From NCBI RefSeq assembly GCF_040096055.1, contig NZ_JBBMFK010000006.1, positions 89,087 to 153,086 on the forward strand: a stretch of DNA of 64,000 bases. The letters are read 5' to 3'. This stretch comes from Pseudoflavonifractor intestinihominis (GTDB taxonomy: Bacteria > Bacillota > Clostridia > Oscillospirales > Oscillospiraceae). The notes beneath the pieces are model-generated. The model was not told the DNA's origin. It made no database searches and saw only the letters and a program-made list of their open reading frames with translations. Of this stretch, positions 40,625 to 48,431 are shown piece after piece (within the stretch, counting starts at the first letter, position 1; every line of letters begins with the position of its first letter). The position numbers were made by a program, and so were the translations under genes.

Positions 40625-42838
40625 CTATTTTGTGTTGGCGACGGAGAAGAAGTACCGCTCCGCCGAGGGGTCCAGCGCGGAGATGGCGCCGTAGCCGTCG
40701 AAGGACAGGTTGAAATTGCTCTCAGCCACGGTCAGACTGTCGCCGTGGATGACCTCCAGCTCTATGGCCTCCAGCGGCGGGCTGCCCGCAAAGGCGGGAG
40801 CGAAGTCGAAGCCATAGGGGGCGCTGGAGACCAGGTAGCCGTCCTCGTCTCTTGTTTGGGTGCAGCTGGGCGAGATGTGCTGGGTGGCCTCCAGGACCAC
40901 GTGTCCGCCTGCCGGGATGGTCACGTCGTAGGTCCAGAAGAGGAACCGCATCATGCCGGAGGCGGTGGAGATCAGGTCGTCCACCCGGATAAAGGCGGCG
41001 TTTTCCGCGTAGAGGTCGGCCATCACGCCCTGATCTGGGTCGCCGTACACCGCTGTGGACAGGGCGGGACCGCAGACATAGAGGAGGATCAGGTCGCACA
41101 GGACCCGCTGCACCGTATCCTCGGTGTAGTAGACGCTGCCCTCGGGCTGGTAGTAGAAGTCCTCCACACAGCCCAGAAGCGCGTCGGAGAGGGAGAGATT
41201 CTCTTTGACAGATACCTGTCCGGTGAGCTCCGGCACTGTCTGGGCGCAAGAGCCGTCGGTGTAGCAGGTGACAGGGCCCATCTCCAGCGTGCCGCCCACC
41301 ACAATGATGCGGTGGAGCGCCCGGCTGCTGTCATTGCAGGAGAAGGAGTAACGCCGGCTCAGACCGTCGCTGGAGAGGGGCTCATAGCCGTTGAAACCGT
41401 AGACAAAGACCTGGGCCTCCGGGTTGGAGAGGGTGCAGTCCACCGCCAGAGTGGCGGACCAGGGGTCGTCCAGGCTGTCCCGGACGGTCTCATAGCCCTG
41501 GCTGGGTACAATGTCGTACACCGCCACTGGCACGCCGGCCAGCATTCCCACCGGGTCGGCCTTGGCCCCGGCCAGGGCGTCGCCGCTGTCCATAGCGTTC
41601 CGGTAGTCCACCCAGGTGGTGAAGGTACCGACCCAGCTGTCGCTGGTGTCGGGGAAGAGGGCCCCGCCGATGAGGGGCGTGTTGTCCTGCTGGTAGCCGT
41701 CCAGGGTGATGGCGGGCAGGGAGGTGGAGTAGGCGGTCAGGTTGTTGGCCTGGGGGTAGCAGAGGGTGACGGTCAGAGCTCTGTCGCTGCTGTTCTCCAC
41801 CACGTACCGGTCGGTCACTCGGGGCGTGGGCGTGCCACTGTCATAGTCCTGGCCGTAGAGCAGGTCGTCGGTAAAGTCCACGGTCAGCTTCCGCCAGGTC
41901 CGCAGGCCCGCGCTGTCCCCGTCCACAATGAGGGGCAGAACGGGGGGATTGTACCACTCAAAGCCCACTGTGGGCTCGGTCTGGGTGGGATATGTGATGC
42001 CGATGAGGGGGGCCTGGTCTTCCGCGCCCAGGGGTAGGTAGCACAGGTAGACCCACTGGTTGTCCTCGTCGCCCGATGCCGCGTCCCAGTCGGGGTTGCG
42101 CGCATAGAGGTCCAGCCCGGCGCCGTTGATGACCCCTTTGTGGTCCTCCCAGAAGGTGGTGCCCTCCTGGAACATGGTCTCCGCACCCTGGGGAAGGTTC
42201 TCCGCTCCGAGGGCAGTCTCAGGCAGTTCGGTTACGGCGCGCAGCTTGCTGCCGTCAAAGACGAAGAGAGCGGCAGTACAGTCCTGGCGGCCGTCTTCAT
42301 GAACGGTCATGTTGGTGCACAGCAGATACCGCTGGAGGGTGGTCAGGTCGTCCCAGACGTAGAGACAGCCGCTATCGCCGTAGATGATGGTGGCCGGGTC
42401 CACCGGCTCCCTGGTCCGGTTGTCAAAGACGCACAGAATCAGATTGTCCCCACCCACGCCTGGGAGGTGGGAGGTGTAGAGCAGCACGCCCAGGGTGCAG
42501 CCGTTGCCGGCGGCGGAGTAGTACATCTCCCCGCCCCCGCCGGGATCGGGAAACTGATCTCCCAGCAGCGTACACAGCTCCTCGTTCGGTATGGTGTCGC
42601 TGGAGCCGGTAGCCACCGGAGGCGGGGTGATCTCTCCGCCGTGGTGGAGCCCCCGGAGGAGCACAGGCAGGACCACCGCCAGCGCCACCGCCAGCACCAG
42701 ACAGGCGGCCAGGGAGAGCAGCCTGCCCCACCGGAAGGAGCGGGCGGTCCGCCGGCCGGGGAGGGAGGTGATCCGGCGGCGCAGGTGGTCGGGGGCGCGG
42801 AGCGCCTCCACCTCTCTGATATAATCCCGCTTATTCAT
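40625..42838 (-). CDS. Membrane protein, probable anti-sigma/sensor partner of the ECF sigma factor
   Basis: A 737-residue protein with a short cytoplasmic N terminus (about 1-40, MNKRDYIREVEALRAPDHLRRRI), one transmembrane helix (about 42-65) and a very large extracellular part of unknown fold. The start ATG lies inside the last codons of the ECF sigma gene (eight-base overlap), the usual arrangement for a sigma factor and its membrane regulator. The N terminus lacks a clear zinc-binding anti-sigma motif, so the role is inferred from position and topology. The extracellular part contains no repeat or enzyme motif that I recognise. Confidence 0.72.
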   Translation of the reverse strand: MNKRDYIREVEALRAPDHLRRRITSLPGRRTARSFRWGRLLSLAACLVLAVALAVVLPVLLRGLHHGGEITPPPVATGSSDTIPNEELCTLLGDQFPDPGGGGEMYYSAAGNGCTLGVLLYTSHLPGVGGDNLILCVFDNRTREPVDPATIIYGDSGCLYVWDDLTTLQRYLLCTNMTVHEDGRQDCTAALFVFDGSKLRAVTELPETALGAENLPQGAETMFQEGTTFWEDHKGVINGAGLDLYARNPDWDAASGDEDNQWVYLCYLPLGAEDQAPLIGITYPTQTEPTVGFEWYNPPVLPLIVDGDSAGLRTWRKLTVDFTDDLLYGQDYDSGTPTPRVTDRYVVENSSDRALTVTLCYPQANNLTAYSTSLPAITLDGYQQDNTPLIGGALFPDTSDSWVGTFTTWVDYRNAMDSGDALAGAKADPVGMLAGVPVAVYDIVPSQGYETVRDSLDDPWSATLAVDCTLSNPEAQVFVYGFNGYEPLSSDGLSRRYSFSCNDSSRALHRIIVVGGTLEMGPVTCYTDGSCAQTVPELTGQVSVKENLSLSDALLGCVEDFYYQPEGSVYYTEDTVQRVLCDLILLYVCGPALSTAVYGDPDQGVMADLYAENAAFIRVDDLISTASGMMRFLFWTYDVTIPAGGHVVLEATQHISPSCTQTRDEDGYLVSSAPYGFDFAPAFAGSPPLEAIELEVIHGDSLTVAESNFNLSFDGYGAISALDPSAERYFFSVANTK

Positions 42839-43310
42839 CGTCAAACCCTCCTATCATCCGTTTCCGCAGGGCTTCCCGGCCCCGCCGCAGCCAGGAGAGG
42901 GCCGTGCTGGTGGTGCCGCCCATGATCTGGGCGATCTCGGCGGCGGTGTACCCCTCAAAATAGTGCAGGTAGATGGCGTTCCGGTACCGCTCGGGCAGGC
43001 GGCGCACCTCATCCAGTACGGAGCCCTCCTCCCGCTCCGGGGCGGGCAGCGTCTCGCTGAGGGCCACCTCCCGGCGGTTCCGGAACAGGTTTTTGCACCG
43101 GTTCAGGGTGCAGCGGATGAGCCAGGCCTTCAGGTGCTCCTCATCGGCGAAGCCCTTGCGGCAGGTGAGCAGCTGCTCAAAGACCTCCTGGGTCACGTCC
43201 TCCGCGTCCTCTGCCGACGGGGCGTTGTGGACCGCCACCCGGTAGACCGTGTCCATGTAGTGGTCGCAGGCGTAGGAGAACGGGCTCTCCCGCTGGAATT
43301 GTCCGGTCAT
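42831..43310 (-). CDS. ECF RNA polymerase sigma factor
   Basis: A 159-residue sigma-70 family factor of the extracytoplasmic type: region 2 with YACDHYMDTVYRVAV and DAEDVTQEVF (about 13-45, the -10 recognition helix nearby) and region 4 with LPERYRNAIYLHYFEGYTAAEI and a final helix-turn-helix. Regions 1 and 3 are absent as normal. GGAGGAGGAAG precedes the ATG. It is the first gene of a two-gene operon with the membrane protein and is divergent from the carbohydrate-binding lipoprotein gene. Targets are unknown; the adjacent GH101 and lipoprotein genes are candidates. Confidence 0.92.
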   Translation of the reverse strand: MTGQFQRESPFSYACDHYMDTVYRVAVHNAPSAEDAEDVTQEVFEQLLTCRKGFADEEHLKAWLIRCTLNRCKNLFRNRREVALSETLPAPEREEGSVLDEVRRLPERYRNAIYLHYFEGYTAAEIAQIMGGTTSTALSWLRRGREALRKRMIGGFDDE

Positions 43311-43492
43311 AGGCTTCCTCCTCCTTTCACCCCTAACACACCTGAGCAGGTCAGATTATTGCGGGATAAAAAATCTTTTTTCCGTTTATTTCGCAGACGG
43401 AAAGTTTACAGTCCGTTTACCGAAATTTCAGGTTGCTTTCAGCTTTGACTGCTATACTTGCTCCCATCCTGAGACAGAAAGGAACTTCAGTT

Positions 43493-45138
43493 ATGCGGAA
43501 CAAATGGATTCCCGCGGCTCTGATATTGGCGCTGCTGCTCTCCTGCGGCGGGTGCGCCGGACAGGAGGAGGCCCAGACCGCCCCACCGGAGGAGAGCACC
43601 CCGGCCGCTGCTCAGAACAGTGAGACGGGCGGGGCTGACGAGACCGCCGTGGTCCTCTCCGACGAGGGGATCACGGTGGACGGCCAGGCGGCCTCCACAG
43701 ACCCGGCCTCGGCGGTCTATGTGGGAGCGGACATCGTCTACTATGAGGACGGCCACGACGAGACCTACGGCGAGGGCACTGCCGAGGAGGCCCACACCGC
43801 CGAGGAGGCGGCCGCCCACACAGTGGTCACCATCACCCAGCCCGGCACCTACCGCCTCTCCGGCACCCTCTCCGCCGGACAGGTAGCGGTGGATCTGGGG
43901 GAGGACGCGGAGGAGGACCCGGATGCAGTGGTCACCCTGATCCTGGACGGGGTGGACATCACCTGTACGGTGGCTCCGGCGGTCATCTTCTACAACGTCT
44001 ATGAGTGCGGCAGCAAGGACACGGAGACCGCCTCTCCCACAGTGGACACCTCTGCCGCAGGCGCCAACGTGCTTCTGGCCGACGGTTCGGAGAACACGGT
44101 CACCGGTTCCCACGTGGCCCGGATCTACAAGGAGGGCACCGACAAAAAGCTGCACAAGTACGACGGCGCCTTTTACTCCAAGATGTCCATGAATGTGGAC
44201 GGGGAGTCGGACGAGTCGGGCACCCTCAACATTATCGCCGACAACGAGGGCCTGGACAGCGAGCTCCACCTGACCATCAACGGCGGCAGCATCTTCATCA
44301 CCGCCCAGAACGACGGCATCAACACCAATGAGGACGGCGTGTCCGTCACCACCATCAACGGCGGGCGGCTGTCCATCAACGCCGGCCGGGCGCGGAGGGA
44401 GACGGCATCGACTCCAACGGCTACCTGACCATCAACGGCGGCGAGGTGGTGACCGTGGCCAACGGCCAGTCCGGCGACGGCGGAATCGACTCGGACAGCG
44501 GGATCTACCTCAACGGAGGCAGCGTTCTGGCCCTGGGCAGCCGGAACGACGCGGCGGATACCGCCTCCGGCCAGGCCTACATGGAGATGTCCTTTGCCGG
44601 GGAACAGGCCGCCGGCAGCAATCTGGTCATCAAGGACAGCGAAGGCAACGAGCTGGTCAACTACACCGCCCAGCGGGTGTTCTCCTCCCTGACCTACACC
44701 GACGCTGCCCTGGCCGACGGGGCCACCTACTCCGTCTATGTGGACGGGGTGCAGCAGCAGTTCACCGGCCACAACTTCGGCATGATGGGCGGCGGCGGTC
44801 CCCAGGGCGGGCAGCCCCCTGAGGATATGGGGGAGCCGCCCGAGGGGATGGAGAATCCTCCTGAGAACATGGGAGAGCCCCCGGAGGGCATGGAAAATCC
44901 CCCTGAAGGCATGGGAGAGCCGCCCCAGGACGGCGAAATGCCGGAGGGAGAGCGGCCTGAACCGCCTGAGGGCGCCGGTGAGGACGGCCAGCAGCCGCCC
45001 CAGCCCACCGACGGCGGAGACCGCCAGCCGCCCCAGGGCGGCATGACGGCTGACGGGGAAGGAGAGGCGTCCACCGAGTTCACCCTCTCGGCGGACACCC
45101 ACAGCTTTTCCGGCGTGAGTGACGCACAGAGTGAATAA
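43493..45138 (+). pseudogene. Frameshifted Cthe_2159-type carbohydrate-binding lipoprotein
   Basis: A surface lipoprotein (lipobox LLLSCGGC) of the carbohydrate-binding Cthe_2159/DUF4353 beta-helix family. Typical strands are NVLLADGSENTVTGS, DGAFYSKMSMNV and LHLTINGGSIFITAQNDGIN. The frame is lost near 44385-44398: the first frame goes out after LSINAG, while the other frame resumes with AEGDGIDSNGYLTINGG, exactly where the repeat should continue. One missing base (for example a T in GGCCTGGGC) would restore a protein of about 548 residues. The C terminus is a proline/glutamate-rich tail with PPEGMENP repeats (44820-44940). Either a real disruption or a sequencing error. The start ATG at 43493 follows AAAGGAAC. 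Confidence 0.85.
44820..44935 (+). repeat. Short tandem repeats encoding PPEGMENPPE-type tail
   Basis: Repeated units such as GAGGGGATGGAGAATCCTCC and GAGGGCATGGAAAATCCCCC alternate with GGGGAGCC units, coding for EGMENPP and MGEPP. Such repeats can change copy number by slippage or recombination. Confidence 0.6.
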
Positions 45139-45146
45139 GACAAAAC

Positions 45147-45176
45147 AGCGCCTCCGGGTCCAAGCCCGGAGGCGCT
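45147..45176. terminator. Bidirectional terminator
   Basis: 12-base arms AGCGCCTCCGGG (45147-45158) and complement (45165-45176), flanked by AAAAC and GTTT, between convergent genes. Confidence 0.8.
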
Positions 45177-45182
45177 TGCTGT

Positions 45183-46766
45183 TTACAGGGCCTGGGCGAT
45201 GGCCTCGGCTACCCGGATGCCGTCCACGGCGGCGCTCATGATGCCGCCGGCGTACCCGGCCCCTTCGCCGCAGGGGTACAGCCCCCGGACAGGGGACTGG
45301 AAGGTGTCGTCCCGGAGCATGCGCACCGGGGAGGACGAGCGGGTCTCCACGCCGGTGAGCACCGCCTCGGGGGCGGCAAAGCCGTGGAGCTTCCGGTCAA
45401 AGAGGGGCAGAGCGGCCCGGAGGGTGCCGGTCACAAAGCCGGGCAGGCAGCGGTCCAGGTCGGCGGGGGTGACGCCGGGCCGGTAGGTGGGCACGATGCT
45501 GCCCAGCTTCCTGGAGGGAACTCCCGCCAGAAAGTCCTCCACGGTCTGGGCCGGGGCCCGGAAGTCCCCGCCGCCCAGCTGGAAGGCCGCCTCCTCCCAC
45601 CTGGCCTGGAAGGCGGCGCCCGCCAGAGGGTGGTCGCTGCCGTAGTCGGCGGGGGAGACCCCCACCAGGAAGCCGCCGTTGATGAGGGCGCCGTCCCGGG
45701 CCCGGCAGCTCATGCCGTTGGTCACCAGCCGCCCCTGCTCCGACGCGGCGGCCACCACCGAGCCGCCGGGACACACGCAGAAGGTGAAGGCGCTGCGGCC
45801 GTCGGGCAGGTGGCAGGAGAGCTTGTAGTCCGCGGGAGGCAGCTGCTCCCAGGCGGGGCCGAACTGGGCCGCCGACACCGCCGCCTGGCTGTGCTCGATG
45901 CGCACGCCGATGGCAAAGGGCTTGGGGACCATGGGTACCCCGGCGTCCATCAGCATCTGGAAGGTGTCCCGGGCGGAGTGGCCGGGGGAGAGCACCAGGG
46001 CGTCGCAGGGCAGGTCGTATTGCCCGGTGGGGCCGTCCACCGTCAGGGAGGCCACCCGGCCATCCTTCAGCCCCAGACCGGCCAGCCTGTGGCCGAAGCG
46101 GACGTCGCACCCCAGGCGGATCAGCTCCAGGCGGATGGTTTTCACCACGTCCCGCAGCACGTCGGTGCCGATGTGGGGCTTGTGCTGGTAGAGGATGTCC
46201 TCCGGGGCGCCTGCCATCACCAGAGTGCGGAGCACGGTGGAGATGCGGCTGTCATGGGTGCCGGTGGTCAGCTTGCCGTCGGAGAAGGTGCCCGCGCCCC
46301 CCTCACCGAACTGGACGTTGGAGGCCGGGTCGAGCACGCCGGTGGACCAGAACCGCTCCACATCGGCGGTCCGCTCCTCCACCGGGCGGCCCCGCTCCAG
46401 CACGATGGAGGGGATGCCGTTGCGGGCCAGGTAGAAGGCGGCGAAGAGCCCGGCGGGGCCCATGCCCACCACCACCGGCGGCAGGGCGGAGGTGCGGCGC
46501 ACCGGCGGGAAGGTATAGGGGACATTCTCGTGGAGGGAGACGTTTTTGTCCCGGCAGCGGGCCATGACCCCGGCCTCGTCGGCCACGGTCACGTCCACGG
46601 TGCAGACGTAGTGGACGTCGCTCTTTTTCCGGGCGTCGATGGACTGCCGGGCCAGAGAGAGACGGACGACGGCGTCGGGCTTTATACCCAGGATGCGGGC
46701 GGCCTTCTTTTTCAGCTGCTCCTCACCGCCGCCGATGGGCAGGGGGATGTTTTGGATTCGAATCAT
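45183..46766 (-). CDS. NAD(P)/FAD-dependent oxidoreductase (COG2509 type)
   Basis: A 527-residue soluble flavoprotein. After an N-terminal domain of about 85 residues (MIRIQNIPLPIGGGEEQLKKKAA) comes the FAD dinucleotide-binding fold, VVVGMGPAGLFAAFYLA, and a glutamate at the end of strand 2 (IVLERG). A second FAD contact is GLYPCGEGAGYAGGIMSAAVDG near the C terminus. The GGAGTFSDGKL segment is the COG2509 hallmark. Substrate is not known for this group. The ATG follows ACGGAGG. It has its own promoter in the purF-FAD gap and ends at a shared terminator. Confidence 0.88.
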   Translation of the reverse strand: MIRIQNIPLPIGGGEEQLKKKAARILGIKPDAVVRLSLARQSIDARKKSDVHYVCTVDVTVADEAGVMARCRDKNVSLHENVPYTFPPVRRTSALPPVVVGMGPAGLFAAFYLARNGIPSIVLERGRPVEERTADVERFWSTGVLDPASNVQFGEGGAGTFSDGKLTTGTHDSRISTVLRTLVMAGAPEDILYQHKPHIGTDVLRDVVKTIRLELIRLGCDVRFGHRLAGLGLKDGRVASLTVDGPTGQYDLPCDALVLSPGHSARDTFQMLMDAGVPMVPKPFAIGVRIEHSQAAVSAAQFGPAWEQLPPADYKLSCHLPDGRSAFTFCVCPGGSVVAAASEQGRLVTNGMSCRARDGALINGGFLVGVSPADYGSDHPLAGAAFQARWEEAAFQLGGGDFRAPAQTVEDFLAGVPSRKLGSIVPTYRPGVTPADLDRCLPGFVTGTLRAALPLFDRKLHGFAAPEAVLTGVETRSSSPVRMLRDDTFQSPVRGLYPCGEGAGYAGGIMSAAVDGIRVAEAIAQAL

Positions 46767-46839
46767 AGTACCTCCGTATGGAAGCGCCCGGACACCGGCC
46801 GGGCGCAATAAAAAATGGTATAATGGCTGGAACACAGCC

Positions 46840-46868
46840 ATTATACCATTGCAGAAGGGCAGACACAA
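46840..46868 (-). promoter_or_regulatory. Promoter of the FAD oxidoreductase gene, within a palindrome
   Basis: Minus-strand TTGTGT, 17-base spacer and TATAAT. The -10 lies in the right arm of a 16-base inverted repeat (46814-46829 and 46835-46850) that also gives TATAAT on the other strand. Confidence 0.7.
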
Positions 46869-46888
46869 CCCGCCGGAGTCTGGAGAAC

Positions 46889-48253
46889 TCAGACGCAGAC
46901 GGGGTAATTGTCGGTGAAGCAGCCGTCGCAGAAGCCGCAGTTGGCCTGGGGCGCGATCTTGTGCAGGCCCTCCAGACTGAGGAAGCCCAGGCTGTCGGCG
47001 CCGATCATCTCCTTGATCTCCTCCACCGAGTGGTGGCAGGCGATGAGGTTTTTCCGGTCGGGGATGTCGGTGCCGAAGTAGCAGGGGGCGATGAAGGGGG
47101 GCGCGGAGGAGCGCATGTGGACCGCCGTGGCCCCGGCCTCCCGCAGCAGGGAGACGATCTGCCGGGAGGTGGTGCCCCGGACGATGGAGTCGTCGATCAT
47201 GACCACCCGCTTGCCCGCCACGCAGCTGGCCAGGGCGCCCAGCTTGATGCGCACCGCCTGCTCCCGGCTCTCCTGGCCGGGGGTGATGAAGGTGCGGCCG
47301 ATGTACCGGTTTTTCACCAGTCCCACGCCGTAGGGGATGCCGGAGGCCTCGGCGTAGCCCATGGCGGCGTCCAGGCCGGAGTCGGGCACGCCGATGACCA
47401 CGTCGGCCTCCGCCGGGTGCTCCTGGGCCAGCAGGCGGCCGGCGTTTCGCCGGGCCTCATGGACCGACTGGCCGCAGAGCACCGAGTCGGGCCGGGCGAA
47501 GTAGATGTACTCAAAGATGCACATGTGGCTGGAGGCGCCCACGCAGTTCTCCCGGATGGAGCGCACGCCGTCCTTGTCGGCCACCACGATCTCGCCCGGG
47601 TCCAGGTCCCGCTCGAACTTGGCGCCCACCGCGCTGAGGGCGCAGGTCTCGGAGGCGAAGATCACCGCGTCGCCCCGGCGGCCCATGCACAGGGGACGGA
47701 AGCCCCAGGGGTCCCGGGCGGCGATGAGCTTCTGGGGGGACATGACGATGAGGGAGAAGGCGCCCCGCAGGCCCTTCAGGGCCTGGCACACCGCCTCCTC
47801 GGCGGAGGCGCAGCGCAGCCGCTCCTGGGCGATGGCGTAGGCGATGAGCTCGGAGTCGGTGGTGGTCTGGAAGATGGCGCCCCGGTACTCAAAGGCGGTG
47901 CGCAGGTCGCCGGCGTTGACCAGGTTGCCGTTGTGGGCCACCGCCAGGGTGCCCTTGACGTACTTGAGGGTGAGGGGCTGGGCGTTCTCCCGGCGGCTGC
48001 CGCCGGTGGTGGCGTAGCGCACGTGGCCCACGGCCATGGTGCCGCCCAGCCGGTCCAGGATCTCCGGGGTGAATACCTCGCCCACCAGGCCCAGGTCCTT
48101 GTGGAAGGACATCTCCCGGTCCTGGATGGAGGCGATGCCACAGGACTCCTGCCCGCGGTGCTGGAGGGCGAAGAGCCCGTAGTAGGTGGTGCGTGCGCAG
48201 TCTCCGGCGGGGTCCAGCACGCCGAAGACGCCGCATTCTTCATGAATGGACAC
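46889..48253 (-). CDS. purF: Amidophosphoribosyltransferase (first step of purine synthesis)
   Basis: Transfers glutamine-derived ammonia to PRPP, forming phosphoribosylamine. 454 residues: the N-terminal nucleophile hydrolase domain begins with Cys7 (MSIHEECGVFGV), which becomes N-terminal after removal of a short propeptide, as in Bacillus. The phosphoribosyltransferase domain carries VVMIDDSIVRGTTS, the PRPP-binding loop. Cysteines of the 4Fe-4S type of Gram-positive PurF are visible near the C terminus (APCYFGTDIP and NCGFCDGCF). The start is GTG at 48253 with AGAGGAAG seven bases upstream. It stands alone here, not in a purine operon, downstream of the glutamine synthetase gene. Confidence 0.97.
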   Translation of the reverse strand: MSIHEECGVFGVLDPAGDCARTTYYGLFALQHRGQESCGIASIQDREMSFHKDLGLVGEVFTPEILDRLGGTMAVGHVRYATTGGSRRENAQPLTLKYVKGTLAVAHNGNLVNAGDLRTAFEYRGAIFQTTTDSELIAYAIAQERLRCASAEEAVCQALKGLRGAFSLIVMSPQKLIAARDPWGFRPLCMGRRGDAVIFASETCALSAVGAKFERDLDPGEIVVADKDGVRSIRENCVGASSHMCIFEYIYFARPDSVLCGQSVHEARRNAGRLLAQEHPAEADVVIGVPDSGLDAAMGYAEASGIPYGVGLVKNRYIGRTFITPGQESREQAVRIKLGALASCVAGKRVVMIDDSIVRGTTSRQIVSLLREAGATAVHMRSSAPPFIAPCYFGTDIPDRKNLIACHHSVEEIKEMIGADSLGFLSLEGLHKIAPQANCGFCDGCFTDNYPVCV

Positions 48254-48318
48254 GAATATACTTCCTCTCTCAAAGGGATGGGGATGACGGTATGATTTGG
48301 CTCAAGACACGACGATTA

Positions 48319-48386
48319 GCCCTCTGACAGACTGTTTTTCCGGGAACCCCAATGGGGATCCCCGGAAAACAGCGCTGCCGAGAGGG
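48319..48386 (-). other. Long hairpin between glnN and purF
   Basis: Nested inverted repeats: outer CCCTCT/AGAGGG, inner CTGTTTTTCCGGG and CCCCGGAAAACAG around a small AACCCCAATGGGG stem. It lies about 45 bases beyond the glutamine synthetase stop codon and before purF, so it is either a terminator with poor T tract or a leader structure of purF. Confidence 0.5.
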
Positions 48387-48431
48387 CAAAGCCGGCCGCC
48401 GAAGCGGCTGAATATGTTCGGACGGGTCCGA

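Noticed and set aside
48254..48431. PRPP or guanidine riboswitch upstream of purF
   Set aside because: The conserved ykkC sequence blocks are not present; only a symmetrical hairpin is seen.
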